Part shown: positions 31,912 to 42,700 of the stretch, piece by piece
How positions within the stretch are numbered: position 1 is the stretch's first letter
Layout of the letters: each line of letters opens with the position of its first letter
DNA from: a virus
Strand: one strand, 5' to 3'
Virus record (IMG/VR): IMGVR_UViG_3300045282_000062
Span: 1-60,447 of that record
DNA: 60,447 bases
Made by a program: the position numbers and the translations under genes
Notes under the pieces: generated by a model
Seen by the model: the letters and a program-made list of their open reading frames with translations, nothing else
Databases searched by the model: none
Told to the model about the DNA's origin: nothing

Positions 31912-33980
31912 TATTTAGCCGCCACGGGGCGTATCACTAAACTATTCCCGTGCAGACTTCCGTCCTGGTTAGTACCTGTTAATTGCGACTGCTGCCCGGG
32001 CTGCGCGCCGACTGCCGGGGGCGCTGCTGCATTGCCGGCCCCTAACGCTGCATCATCTTTTACTACTACCCTTTCCTGTCCTACTGCGCTAATCGGAATA
32101 ACGCGGGCAGCCGCCGTGTTTGCGTCTATTTGTTCTTTTGCGTATTTTTTCATCACCGCTTTCTGATCTTTCAGATTCTTATCCGCAAATTTGTCATCTT
32201 CATCTAATGCCCGCTGCACGAATTCCTGGATATTGCTGCTGATAACATAAGTTTCCTGCGTCACGCCTTTACTGGCCAGCATTCCTAGTTTCGCGTCATC
32301 TGATATATTCGGCAGCGGATCTAATTTTAGCACCAGCACCAGCCTGTCACGCACATCAGGGACCAAACTAAACCGCTTTGAGCAATATTCTATTTCCATA
32401 GCATTCAAAATAACCGGGTTAACCTTGTTCGTTTTCGCATCTGCCAATTCTTTTTCAGCCGTGGCGATGTATAAAATATCAAAGTTTTCCGGCACTGCGA
32501 TTTTAGGCAGCATATCATCTTCAATATCATCCGCAGGATACAGCGCGCCATACCGGTACAGGGCTATAATTTTCATGCAGCTATCCATGGCAGCTACAAT
32601 ATCTTCCGCCACGCCATGCGTGAAATTGTTACTTTCATCCCTATCCACCGCCTTTGCCACGCCTGCCTGCGTCAGCGGGGTGTCAGCCATAAATTGAAAA
32701 TTTATAGCTGCAAGCGCATTGTATAGATGTTGTTCTACTGATTCATCCTGGTATTTAACGGTGGCAACATCTTTTTGAATGTAGCCAGCTGGCGGCGTGG
32801 GCGCTGGTGTCTGACCTTCCAAAGTACTGGACGGCCTGACAATCATTTTACCAAATGGCCCGGCATTTACTACCACACCTAAACCTTTACAATCTTCGCA
32901 TTGCACGGTTTCGGGGCAATTGCAGTTTTCTGTCCACGATGGATTATGTAAAAAACCGTTACCCTTACAATGCGGGCAGTTTACATTTGAATACTGCCAG
33001 CGTTCAGGATAGATATTTAAAACTTTTGCCGCTTGCAGGTCACTGTATTCGCGGACCGCTTCATTTAATTCCGGCAGCATGCCAGCTACTTTGCTTTCAT
33101 ACATGAATTCATCGCCAGCCTGATCAACTAAAATCCCTTTTAATTTGAACGCTGGCAATACACCCAAACCATGCGTAAATGGATAGCCGGGTGAATCAAC
33201 ATAATCACCTTTGCCGTTCGACTGATCATAGCGGAAAATCTGCTGCGTAGTCACTACATAGAAACTGTATCCTGTATGGGCGGTATTTCGGACATAATAG
33301 TTACAGCCTTCAGGAATATTTAAAACGCAGTAATTTCCTTCCGCGTAATCTATGACATCTTCGCTATTAAAAACAGTGGGAAATGGTTTGTAATATTCGT
33401 TATCAGCTTTAACCAAATCCAATGGCTGAATATAAACTACTGCATTCGGGTCCACCAAATATTTGCGCAGCATCGCTGTAAAAATCCAGTTCGTTAATTC
33501 ACCAAAATAAGGAAATTCATGGCATGTATAATGTTCTAAAGTTTCTTCATCTGCTATTCTGGAAAATTCATTTTTATTCGCCCACAATATGGACCAATCA
33601 GATGACCTACGGATTTTTTGCAGCGCTGTCAGTACTTTATTAAACGTGGGTTTTGTTTTCGCTTCATAAATTTGATACCGGTAATCAAAAACAACTTCCG
33701 GTTCATTCGGGCGCCTATCTTTAATTAATTTACCGGGAAAAATGCCGTCTGCATGCACACGCAGCGTTCCTGCATGCCACACAGACATCCTGTAGAATGT
33801 ATGCATGATACCGGGCAGCGGCCTAAATTGCGCGGCTGCATTTTCCAGGCCCACGCCAGTATTTTGATCAGGTAAATTCGGATCACGGTCAAATAAATAA
33901 CTGAATTCATTACGATGCAGACGCGCTACGGCATCTGCATAGTTATCTATTTCTACGGGGGTGAATTCTAATTTAACCAT
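31911..33980 (-). CDS. portal protein with DnaJ-like zinc insertion
   Basis: A 689-residue protein immediately upstream of the MuF gene, the usual place of the portal. The body is helical (NEAVREYSDLQAAKVLNI) with strands near residues 220-290. In the middle (about 333-368) it has CPHCKGNG, NCNC and CEDCKGLG, a zinc cluster like DnaJ CxxCxGxG repeats. A C-terminal low-complexity part (APPAVGAQPGQQSQL) follows. The start overlaps the stop of the glycosyltransferase gene closely. The zinc insertion may dock partner proteins or hold the clip region. Confidence 0.75.
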   Translation of the reverse strand: MVKLEFTPVEIDNYADAVARLHRNEFSYLFDRDPNLPDQNTGVGLENAAAQFRPLPGIMHTFYRMSVWHAGTLRVHADGIFPGKLIKDRRPNEPEVVFDYRYQIYEAKTKPTFNKVLTALQKIRRSSDWSILWANKNEFSRIADEETLEHYTCHEFPYFGELTNWIFTAMLRKYLVDPNAVVYIQPLDLVKADNEYYKPFPTVFNSEDVIDYAEGNYCVLNIPEGCNYYVRNTAHTGYSFYVVTTQQIFRYDQSNGKGDYVDSPGYPFTHGLGVLPAFKLKGILVDQAGDEFMYESKVAGMLPELNEAVREYSDLQAAKVLNIYPERWQYSNVNCPHCKGNGFLHNPSWTENCNCPETVQCEDCKGLGVVVNAGPFGKMIVRPSSTLEGQTPAPTPPAGYIQKDVATVKYQDESVEQHLYNALAAINFQFMADTPLTQAGVAKAVDRDESNNFTHGVAEDIVAAMDSCMKIIALYRYGALYPADDIEDDMLPKIAVPENFDILYIATAEKELADAKTNKVNPVILNAMEIEYCSKRFSLVPDVRDRLVLVLKLDPLPNISDDAKLGMLASKGVTQETYVISSNIQEFVQRALDEDDKFADKNLKDQKAVMKKYAKEQIDANTAAARVIPISAVGQERVVVKDDAALGAGNAAAPPAVGAQPGQQSQLTGTNQDGSLHGNSLVIRPVAAK

Positions 33981-33983
33981 GAT

Positions 33984-34838
33984 TTACATTTTATCCCTGA
34001 CGGTGGGTAAAAAAGATTTTTTATCGAGTATCGAAAACAAATGTTGCAGCCCAATTTTACTGCATGCAGCGCTGGCCAAACGGTCATACATCTTTTTGAT
34101 CGTATTGCTATTGCGATTGCTGCCAAAACTCATTATATAATACTTTTCATAGAGTTCACGCGGCGGCGGCACGATCATATGATTTAACTGGTGCCAGTAA
34201 GAAGCTTTCCATTTATAAATATGCGGTGATATGCCGGCTTCAGCTGCTGCGATATTTACGCCCAATTCATCAGGCACCGCATGTGCAAAATTAGACACTG
34301 TAGCCAGCCCATGATTTTGCGTAATTTCCAGCGCCCTGTTAATGATCTTTGCCCCTTCCTGATTATAGTACATGAATTCTGTGCGCCACTGATGCATGGG
34401 GGCTTTGAATTCATATTTAGTACGCGCTTCGCCAGGATCACACCAAAAATAGTATAGCCCTGTGTCACCTTCCTTGCCTTCCGTCACACCAGTAAAATTA
34501 ACATCTTTTAAGCTTTCAAATAATTCGCTAGGTTTCTTTTCAGGTAGCCAAAGCGTATCGGCGTCAATTACCAGGTTGTTTTCAAACGGGCTGTATTTAG
34601 GCACATGCAATTTAGCGCAGGTATTGGCCGGCACTTCCGGCCCCACTTCAATTATTTCATCGAATACCTTTATTTGATGTTTGCCGATATGATTAAGCGC
34701 GATGCCGCTGTGCAGCACTGCGATATTTACAGATGATTCTACCGCTTTGATCGATGCAGCCAGCGTAAACGCCATACGGCCATACTGTGGGTGTCCCACA
34801 GCCACTATACAGATTCCGTTTTTATATTCTATACGCAT
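33984..34838 (-). CDS. GT8-like glycosyltransferase beside portal
   Basis: A 284-residue protein with GT-A features: an N-terminal Rossmann half (GICIVAVGHPQYGRMAF), NNLVIDADTLWLP holding the DxD metal site near residue 94, and QWRTEFMYYNQEGAKII. It lies 3 bp from the portal and overlaps an FN3 gene by 10 bp, so it is made with virion proteins. Together with the glycan operon it suggests glycosylation of a virion or host-surface component. Confidence 0.75.
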   Translation of the reverse strand: MRIEYKNGICIVAVGHPQYGRMAFTLAASIKAVESSVNIAVLHSGIALNHIGKHQIKVFDEIIEVGPEVPANTCAKLHVPKYSPFENNLVIDADTLWLPEKKPSELFESLKDVNFTGVTEGKEGDTGLYYFWCDPGEARTKYEFKAPMHQWRTEFMYYNQEGAKIINRALEITQNHGLATVSNFAHAVPDELGVNIAAAEAGISPHIYKWKASYWHQLNHMIVPPPRELYEKYYIMSFGSNRNSNTIKKMYDRLASAACSKIGLQHLFSILDKKSFLPTVRDKM

Positions 34839-36025
34839 GGGCCAAAATATGAATAACTAAATGATGGATCACCAAAACCATTAATGTATGTGGGCGCTGC
34901 CGGGGCCGTCTGCATAGCACACACACGCCGCGCAAACCCATTAGGCAAATAAATCGTGATGTAGCTGCCATTGCAATCCAAATAGGTTGCATTGATATGG
35001 CCACCCACGCCTGCGCCTGGGCACGGAATACAACTATAAAGTAAATCATACAGGCCGCAAAGTGATGTTTCCGGGGCCGTGGCAAAATCCACTTCAATAT
35101 AATTGCTGGCCGTGCTGTCATCGTGATTATTTGATGGACCGGCGCACTGACTACGCACAAAAACTTTATAATTCGTGGCCGGCGTCAAACCGGTTAGACT
35201 GATCGGGCTGCCGCTGCTATTGCCATCTAATTGGAAAACGCCACCTATATACAGCTGGAAATAGTAGTGGTCAGGCGCTGGCGATGGCGGGGTAAAATGA
35301 ATTTCAGCGCTAGTGGTAGTAACATTCTGCATGTTTACACCAGTAGGCGCCAGGCAGCTGGAAACTTGTGTGCCATTGATATCACCACTTACTGTGGCTT
35401 CATCATAACTGCCATCGCTACAGGTCACGCGGTATGTTACCAGCACGATGCCGTTCGCATCCGGCAGATTCGTTTTAACATGCACAGTAACTTTGCCCGT
35501 TTGATCAATTACTGCGCTGTCTAAAAAATCAGTATTGTATGTAGTTATCGAAAACGTGGCAGGAAAGCAGCAAATTTTATCATTTGTTTCCACCTGAATA
35601 TTGTGCGTAGTGTTTTCGTCTAACGCAGCAGGAAACACATCATTTACCAGGTCCAGCTGCTGCGCTTCATCGCAGGTCATACAGTTACTATTGGTGCCGT
35701 CAAACGGTGTCACATCAGCGTTAAATGCACCTTTGGCTAGTGGATAGTCCAGCAGTTTGACCCAATCCACAGTATAGTCACCGTTTTTAGAAATACCGCC
35801 CACGTATTTATCAGATTCGATTTGCACAGTGTCATGCGCTAGGGCTATATTGATTCGTTCATGCCATTTTTCCGGCAGGTTATCCGTTTCGCCATCATAT
35901 CTTTTGGTGATGACTACGGACAGCGTTTTTATCGTGCCGTCACTTTTGGTAAATACCTGCTTTTTTTCCGGCCATTGGGGCCGTAAAATCTGCATGGGCA
36001 TTCTAATCCTGTTGCGGAATGACAT
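34829..36025 (-). CDS. fibronectin type III-containing virion protein
   Basis: A 398-residue protein. The first part has an unassigned beta domain (about 1-130); residues 230-320 are a fibronectin type III module (CLAPTGVNMQNVTTTSAEI ... SLTGLTPATNYKVFVRS). The C-terminal part is cysteine- and glycine-rich (YSCIPCPGAGVGG; FARRVCAMQ). FN3 modules are common on exposed virion parts. It follows the hub genes, so tail tip decoration is likely. Confidence 0.7.
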   Translation of the reverse strand: MSFRNRIRMPMQILRPQWPEKKQVFTKSDGTIKTLSVVITKRYDGETDNLPEKWHERINIALAHDTVQIESDKYVGGISKNGDYTVDWVKLLDYPLAKGAFNADVTPFDGTNSNCMTCDEAQQLDLVNDVFPAALDENTTHNIQVETNDKICCFPATFSITTYNTDFLDSAVIDQTGKVTVHVKTNLPDANGIVLVTYRVTCSDGSYDEATVSGDINGTQVSSCLAPTGVNMQNVTTTSAEIHFTPPSPAPDHYYFQLYIGGVFQLDGNSSGSPISLTGLTPATNYKVFVRSQCAGPSNNHDDSTASNYIEVDFATAPETSLCGLYDLLYSCIPCPGAGVGGHINATYLDCNGSYITIYLPNGFARRVCAMQTAPAAPTYINGFGDPSFSYSYFGPCV

Positions 36026-36078
36026 TTTTTACTATATTTGATTTGGTAAATTTTCTTTGTTCCAAGCTAAAAGCATCG

Positions 36079-36098
36079 GCCTGCATTTTTATGCGGGC
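36079..36098 (-). terminator. hairpin before FN3 gene
   Basis: Stem GCCTGCAT / ATGCGGGC with a TTTT loop in the 78-bp gap between 36104 and 36025. On the minus strand it is followed by CGATGCTTTTAGC, so it is at best a weak terminator. Confidence 0.35.
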
Positions 36099-36103
36099 TT
36101 CTT

Positions 36104-36385
36104 TTATTGCATGATGTTGGAAAATTCACGGCCATACAATGCCACGTAGTAATTTAAATTTGTCCTTACGCAGTTTTTTATCCTTTCTTCCACCGTCAAA
36201 TCAGGCCGCGCTGCCAGGAATTTATCAATTTCTGCAATCAGCGCCGGATCATCCTGCGCGCTGTCAAACACATCAGCCGGATCAGTGTCCAGTGGGCACT
36301 TAGTTATGTAGATCCAATCAGGGCGATAATTACCGAAATCAATACGGCCCTGATTCTGATTGATTTTAAAACCGTTTAAGTCCAT
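36104..36385 (-). CDS. unknown tail-region protein
   Basis: A 93-residue protein: strands at the start (GRIDFGNYRPDWIYI) and a helical C-terminal half (LIAEIDKFLAARPDL; RIKNCVRTNLNYYVAL). It follows the 251-residue beta-domain protein in the tail operon. No family recognised. Confidence 0.6.
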   Translation of the reverse strand: MDLNGFKINQNQGRIDFGNYRPDWIYITKCPLDTDPADVFDSAQDDPALIAEIDKFLAARPDLTVEERIKNCVRTNLNYYVALYGREFSNIMQ

Positions 36386-36391
36386 AACACT

Positions 36392-37147
36392 TTAATTTAT
36401 TTTTACAAAACCTGACGCACTGCCGCCCAAATCGATATCAATCTGCGTAGGCGGAAACGCATCCAAAGTAACTGACAGGCCTGCATCGATCAGCGTGCCT
36501 GTATCATCATAAATCCACACGCTGACAGTGGGCGCTATGCCATATTTGGCCTGCATGGCTGCTGTGTACGGTATTGCCAGGGTCAGCTGGTTAGTGAATT
36601 GAATAAATGTTGGATCACAATCATCACCGGCGCCATCTACACTTTGATTCGCCCCCGCGCAATATGAAAATCCAAAAGCATTATCTTCATTGCCATAATC
36701 CAAAATGCTGGTGTGGCAGATGCCGTCTATCCGGGTAAAACAATTGCTGCAAAATTCATAGGTGCTGTAAAGTACCTGAATTTCTATTTTGATTATGAAG
36801 CAATCGGCCACACTGAAAACGGAATCAAAGCCCACCAAACCGCCTGTGCAATTATACAAAATTGTTTTTGGCCCGATCCTGAAGCGTTCAGTTTTCCATG
36901 GAAAAGTTACCATTAAATTACTGTCACAATGATCAGTCAGCCCAATGGTCACTAAATCATTTTCCAAATCGCACAGGGCGTTTGCTTCATCTTCAGTATC
37001 GGTATTAATGAAAAATTGCCAGGCTACATCACTGGCGGTGTAAACTGGCAGGCACATATTAATGATCCTGAAATTGCATGAAAGCACTTCGCTTGATTCG
37101 CCAAACTGGACGAAACTATGCTTTGGCGATGCGATTGATAGCGGCAT
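36392..37147 (-). CDS. tail tip protein with C-terminal GG-[S]-G-F-V-K beta domain
   Basis: A 251-residue cysteine-rich protein (10 cysteines in the first 165 residues). The C-terminal 75 residues match the beta domain of three proteins at 44332-45944: SVWIYDDTGT then IDIDLGGSASGFVKIN. It sits directly downstream of the hub gene. The shared ending is probably a docking or carbohydrate-binding module at the tail tip. No known family could be named. Confidence 0.65.
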   Translation of the reverse strand: MPLSIASPKHSFVQFGESSEVLSCNFRIINMCLPVYTASDVAWQFFINTDTEDEANALCDLENDLVTIGLTDHCDSNLMVTFPWKTERFRIGPKTILYNCTGGLVGFDSVFSVADCFIIKIEIQVLYSTYEFCSNCFTRIDGICHTSILDYGNEDNAFGFSYCAGANQSVDGAGDDCDPTFIQFTNQLTLAIPYTAAMQAKYGIAPTVSVWIYDDTGTLIDAGLSVTLDAFPPTQIDIDLGGSASGFVKIN

Positions 37148-39379
37148 TTATACGGTCCATTTTTTACGTAAAACAATGTGGGCAGTGCCCAAATTCGGCT
37201 GGTATTTTATTTCCTTTATCCATCCTTTTTCAAAATCTGCACTGCCACACTGATAGCTGATATAGCCATAGGGATTTAATTTTATCTTTTTATAGTCGCC
37301 CAATGCCATAGGGTAATCAAATTCTACAGATTCATTTCGCCACAGCGGCGTGGCGTCCAAAGGATCTGCAAACTGTGTAGGCGCTAAATTTTGGTTTTCC
37401 TGTATGGGTAAATTTTCCAGCCGGCAACTGCCCCCATATATGGCGGCTAACTCACCTTTGGCTAAAATATTACCTGTACCGGAATTAAAACTAAGCCTAT
37501 TATCCGAATCAACAATATTTGGAAAACTGGCAGCAATGCTTCTAAACCATCTGAATAGATTGCGGACCGGTGAAATTCCGTAATTCAAAACTGATGTGGG
37601 TGAAAAAATATTTTCAGGCGCAGATACGTTTCCTTGTTCCACGATCATCTGCCCATACGGATATCCGTAGCCTGATGAATTCCTGGTAAGCAGGACAATA
37701 AAAGTATCATCATCATAGCTGGTATCCGCTGCATTGGTGTCATCAAATTGTTGTTCACGGGTAATTTCTATGGCGTATTCACCGGCCACCAGCCCGCTGG
37801 TGATATCCAACTGCGTTTTAATAGAATCTAATGGCGTGCGATACTGTCTATCGGAATTGAATTCGTCCAATCCGAAATTATTTAAGGTTTTCCATTTTTT
37901 ATACCCAATGTTAACTGTATTGTAGGCCCGGGCTTCCTCTATTGTTGCTTCCACTACAGGGATGGCCCCGCAGTTCATAATTTCTTTGTCCTGGTAGAAA
38001 TAGTCAAGTGATTCCACCCGGCATAATATGTTTCCTTCAATGTCAGGATCAGTTTCCAGCCCCATGCCGATATTATCAATGGCCTGTAGCCCTTCAATTA
38101 ATTCTTTTAAACTTGCAAAAAATGTAGCGTTTGGGGCGTTACGGATCTTCAGCCCACTGGTAACAAAACGCAGGCCGCCGCAGCCATCTGTATCAAATGC
38201 AAATGGTTCACTGTCTTTACGGCCATAGTATGTACTTTTTACCCGGCAGCAGCTATTGGTGATGGCTTCCGTCATACGGCTAAGTGTTTCGTGGATCAGA
38301 TACCCTTTAGTTTCTGTGGGCGGGCACCCCTTAATTCCTACAGCGCTAAAAAATGATTCCTTATCAAAACTTACCTGCCCGTTTGGTACACTTGATTCAT
38401 CCACTATGATCTGAATCAAATGAAAAATATTATCTGTGCCGCTGGCTACGGGCGTCCAGCTGTAGACAGGAAAAGTATGATCAAATGTTACATTGGGGTT
38501 ATCAATGCCCGGATTAATTAAATCTGTAGATTCAATAATATCCAAAGTATTTATATCAGCAATATCGCCCCGGATCATTAGGATCTTAGCGCTGGCGTGT
38601 GACCCGATCAGTGTCAATCTGCCCTTCAGGCGCCCTGTCACTGTGATGGGGCTGGTAAAACATTGTATGTTAGCTTCATCAAATAACACCTGACTGCTGA
38701 CTATCGGGCTTTTGCCCGGCGCGTCTGCCAGCACGATGTACCCCACGTTTTCGCCCTGCACTAAATGTGATTGCTTTATATTATTATTCGGATTGTTGCC
38801 GTATTCCGGGCGCACCCATATTACGGCGTCACCATGATGGGATGCAGGAAATTCAATTGGTTCTACATCGCCCGCGTCTACCACAGTTCCTTCCGTCCTG
38901 TAGTCCAGCTGCCTGGTAGGCAGTTCAATATTTTCACCTAAAAAGTTATACGGATTTAGGACCGTCACGCCATCAAAGCCCACACCCTTGTCAACATCTA
39001 TCTGCTGATCATACTGATTATTCAGGATAGTTTCACACGTCACGCTTTCAATGGCTACACTTATCGTGCATTCGTTTCCGCAGGCTTTGTGGTAAGTGCC
39101 CATATTTACTTTGCCCACAAGTACGTCCTGGTAAATGCCGTCATCATCACCACACAGCGTTTGCAATTTAAAAACCACTTTGGCTTTCAGCCCCTGTGCC
39201 GTTTTCACGCTTTCCAAATATGCCGCGCCATCACCGTAAAACTGTAGCGGGCTGGTAGTGCTTTCCAGCCCTATGCCATGATTTTGGTCATCACGCACAA
39301 TGGACAGTTCTAAACTGTCCATGCCTATTGGTTCTTCCACCAATACATCATCTAAAAATACTTTGTAAGTCAGGCCCAT
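37148..39379 (-). CDS. putative baseplate hub/tail tip protein
   Basis: A 743-residue protein downstream of the tape measure (with a GIY-YIG gene between), where distal-tail or hub proteins usually lie. It opens with YKVFLDDVLVEEP and has many beta strands, 14 or more cysteines (NSCCRVKSTYYG, LQTLCGDDDG) and a C-terminal segment with KGWIKEIKYQPN that may adopt the hub fold. It ends one base before the next gene. Assignment is by position and size. Confidence 0.6.
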   Translation of the reverse strand: MGLTYKVFLDDVLVEEPIGMDSLELSIVRDDQNHGIGLESTTSPLQFYGDGAAYLESVKTAQGLKAKVVFKLQTLCGDDDGIYQDVLVGKVNMGTYHKACGNECTISVAIESVTCETILNNQYDQQIDVDKGVGFDGVTVLNPYNFLGENIELPTRQLDYRTEGTVVDAGDVEPIEFPASHHGDAVIWVRPEYGNNPNNNIKQSHLVQGENVGYIVLADAPGKSPIVSSQVLFDEANIQCFTSPITVTGRLKGRLTLIGSHASAKILMIRGDIADINTLDIIESTDLINPGIDNPNVTFDHTFPVYSWTPVASGTDNIFHLIQIIVDESSVPNGQVSFDKESFFSAVGIKGCPPTETKGYLIHETLSRMTEAITNSCCRVKSTYYGRKDSEPFAFDTDGCGGLRFVTSGLKIRNAPNATFFASLKELIEGLQAIDNIGMGLETDPDIEGNILCRVESLDYFYQDKEIMNCGAIPVVEATIEEARAYNTVNIGYKKWKTLNNFGLDEFNSDRQYRTPLDSIKTQLDITSGLVAGEYAIEITREQQFDDTNAADTSYDDDTFIVLLTRNSSGYGYPYGQMIVEQGNVSAPENIFSPTSVLNYGISPVRNLFRWFRSIAASFPNIVDSDNRLSFNSGTGNILAKGELAAIYGGSCRLENLPIQENQNLAPTQFADPLDATPLWRNESVEFDYPMALGDYKKIKLNPYGYISYQCGSADFEKGWIKEIKYQPNLGTAHIVLRKKWTV

Positions 39380-39705
39380 GGTAATTTCAACTGATAGTCA
39401 TGCAAATTTCTATGCACATTTACCTGATTCAACATATTAAATCCAGCGCATTTGTGCATTTCAATATATAGATTTTCATACTTAATTAGCGTCAACTGAT
39501 CGACATCTGCCGGCAGTTCAGTTAGCACAGTAAAAATGTGCTTTTCGTGCCCGAAAACCCGGATTGATTTCGCTATATTATTGTTGTGCCGCCAAATTTC
39601 TTTTAGCCGCCGATAGTAAGCCCATCTTTCTTTTACGTTCCTGGTTTGCCCTATATAAATTTTATTGTCGGGCGCTTCTATTTTGTATATGACAGTTACC
39701 CCCAT
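39370..39705 (-). CDS. GIY-YIG nuclease (free-standing homing endonuclease)
   Basis: A 111-residue protein with the GIY-YIG pattern: YKIEAPDNKIYIGQTRN (the first tyrosine and the YIG triad), RWAYYRRLKEI with the arginine, and ENLYIEMHK with the glutamate. It is wedged between the tape measure and the hub with 10-bp overlaps at both ends and has no separate promoter, which is the usual form of a homing gene invasion. It lacks a visible DNA-binding tail, so target choice is unclear. Confidence 0.87.
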   Translation of the reverse strand: MGVTVIYKIEAPDNKIYIGQTRNVKERWAYYRRLKEIWRHNNNIAKSIRVFGHEKHIFTVLTELPADVDQLTLIKYENLYIEMHKCAGFNMLNQVNVHRNLHDYQLKLPWA

Positions 39706-42700
39706 CGCCGGCGCTTGTTTAAATATTTGGTGAATGAACTTCCTTGCTGCACGAAATCATGGAAATGGCCGTCTTTGTCAAACATCACGCCTTCAGTCCT
39801 GGTATTGGCTGCAATTGTTTGCCCTAACCTGTCATAATCGATACCCCCGGATCTTTGCGGCGCAGATATTCCTGATGGAACGGCCCCTGACGCCACGCGG
39901 CCGGCCATCATGGCCGCCGTTTCGCGTGGATTATAAATAACGTCATCACGTTCTATGTAGGTTAGTGTGGGCTTTGACGCCACGTACATGCGGCCATCGC
40001 GCTGCATTAATTCTGCACCAGCTTCGCCCCATAGCCCCAAACCTTCATAATTTCCGTGTTTACCTGTTTTAAATTGGGGTATGGGCCGCGCAGCTATGAT
40101 TGCAATTTGGGCAGCACCTAGCGCTGCCGTCACCGCGGCCAGCACCACCCCTACTATCGGGCCAGCGGTCAGCGCCGTTACAACGGCCTGCGCTGTAGAT
40201 ATAATCGCATTAAAAATTGCCAGCGCTTTAGCGCGGCGGGCTTGTTCGCGCTGTAGATTTTTTTCGTCCTGATCCAATTTTTTATTTCTGGCCGCCGCTT
40301 CCTTCGCTGATATATCGCCAGCGTCCTGCAATGCCTGTATATTACTACGGGCGGTATCGATTCTTTGTTGTTCAGCCTTATCGGCCGCATCACCAATGGA
40401 TTGAATGAAATTAAATACTACCTGCGCGCCCTGTATGGCGTCATTGGCGGTTTCTTTGAACTTATCCTGCTGAATCTGCCGGGCTTTCAGGGCTAAATCC
40501 ACTTGTTTGTCCTGACCGGCCTGTATTATTTGATCTTTCTGACTTTGCAGATCAGCCTGCTGCGCCAGCAGGTCAGCATCCTGCCCACCCAATATGTCGT
40601 TTTTGGCTTTATTCGCGTCAATCTGTTTTTGGATAGCCGCCGCCTGGATATCCGTCTGCTTATCGATTAGATCGGCCTGCGTGTCAAAGCTTTCCTGATG
40701 GACCCCTGTGATTTGGGCCACTGCTTTACGGCCGCCAATCCCTGTAGCGGTCCTGATTTGGTCCTGCGCTTTCAGTGTCCTGTCAATATCTTTTAAGATC
40801 AAATCATTTTTAGCCTTGTCCAGCTGTAATTCAATTTGCAGTTCATCTTCTATGCTTTGAATGCGGGCCAGCTTTATATCCTGATCACGTTTAGCTTCAA
40901 TTTCCCGGATCTTATCATTTTTGCCCTTGTTCGCAATTATTTCAGCGTCTGCCTGATCTACTATTAATTTGATATTGGCGTTTAACTTTTCCTGATTCGT
41001 GGCTTCAGAATTCTGTAGTGTAATTTGTTCTAAGCTTTCCTGATCAGCAATAGCGTTTAACTGCTGCTGCTTTTCAAACTCCCGATTGTTATCGGCTATT
41101 TTAGCATTTGTTTGTTCAGTCAGCGCCAATTTCTGCACGGACGTTAATTCCAAATTTTTCAGCTGTAGGCTCAATTCATCTAACGCCAATTGATTCTGCG
41201 CATCCAATTGCGCTTTAGTCTGCCGATCACTGATATTTTTAGCCTGCTGATCTGCTTTAGTGGCGGCAATCTGATCCACGGCCAGCTTTTGTTCAGCTAC
41301 GAATTTCTGCCGGTCCAGTTCAATTTGTAAACTCTTTTTGCTGGCTTCCGCCTGGATACGTAAAATAGCTTCAGTATCTTCGCCGGCATTTTTAACGGCC
41401 AATGCGCTTTCTGCATTATTTAATTTTTGTTGGATTGCAAACTTTTTCACTGAATTTTCTGCGGTCAGATTCAATTCAGCGTCCAGCGTATCTACCACGC
41501 CCTGCAAGGTTTCGATTTGCAGCTGTTTATTTTTCTGCTGGCGTAGTTCATTTATTTTGCTGGCGCTGTCTTTATTCGCATTTTCCAGCTTATCGATTTC
41601 AGCGGTGGCGTCCTCAAATGCCTTTTTAAATTCATCTTTTCCGGTGGCTGCCAACTTCAGCTGTGCAGTGTTAGCGTTTTCCTGCTGCTTTGCTATGGCT
41701 TCATTGCGGCGATTAATTAATGCTGCCTGCGCTTCGCCCTGCGCTTCAATGATGGCGCTTTGCTTTGCGCCCAATACGCCTAATGATGCAGCTTGTTCAT
41801 CCGCCAGCCGGCCGAAACTTTGCGCGTCATCTTCCACTAATTTTTTCTGTAAACTGATGGCGTCATTTAGATCCGTTATCTGCTGTTTAGTTTGGCGGGC
41901 AGATGAACTAAATTTAACGAATGCAGCCACCAGCCCGGCGATGGCTGCGATAACCAGCACGCCCGGGTTCACTGCCATGGCAGCATTTAAAGCTACCTGC
42001 GCCACTGTGGCCGCGGTCCTGGCTATTACTGATTCACTTTGTAGGCCGTTTTCGATGGCCAGCTGTGTGTCGTACAGCGCTTCCTGAACAAGTATTTTAG
42101 CAGTAGATATAGCAGCTTCGTCACGGACCAAATTCAGCAGCTGGCCCAAACCTGCGTTAATGGCCATCACCGCATTTACTTTAACCAATACTTCCTGCAA
42201 TTCCTGATTTTGATCGCCAAATAGCGCGGCTGCCCCGGTGGCAGCAGTAAAAGCGCCGGTGATACCTGACGCAGCGGCGGCAAATATTTTAAGTGTGGGC
42301 ACATCGCTGCCCAAATTGGCGACCGTCTGCTGCGTATCCTTTAATGCGTTTTTAAGCTTTCCGACTTTCAGGGCGATATCATTGTACTGCGCGGAATTAC
42401 CTTCCCCCGCTGCGGTCAATTCGGCCAGCTGGTTAGTCAGCTGAAGTATTTGTGTGCGTAGTGTAGTACTGGATTTGGCAACTGCATCCTGCCCCGTGGT
42501 GGCCCCTTCAAGCGCGGCCACATAATCATCCACATTCACAGCAGCCTGCTGAAATCCCTGCGCCACCTGTCCTGCTGACATTTTTAGAAGTGTCTGCACA
42601 GCTTCTTTACTGGCGCCGGTCAGGTTTTTAACGGACGCCACCAATTTATTGTATATGGCTTGTTGTTCAGTAACGCCTACAGATAACTGATCCTGGCCCT

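Noticed and set aside
41338-42087. Plus-strand 249-residue ORF inside the tape measure gene
   Set aside because: Low-complexity A/S/F-rich translation of the complement of a coiled-coil gene; no start context or neighbours.
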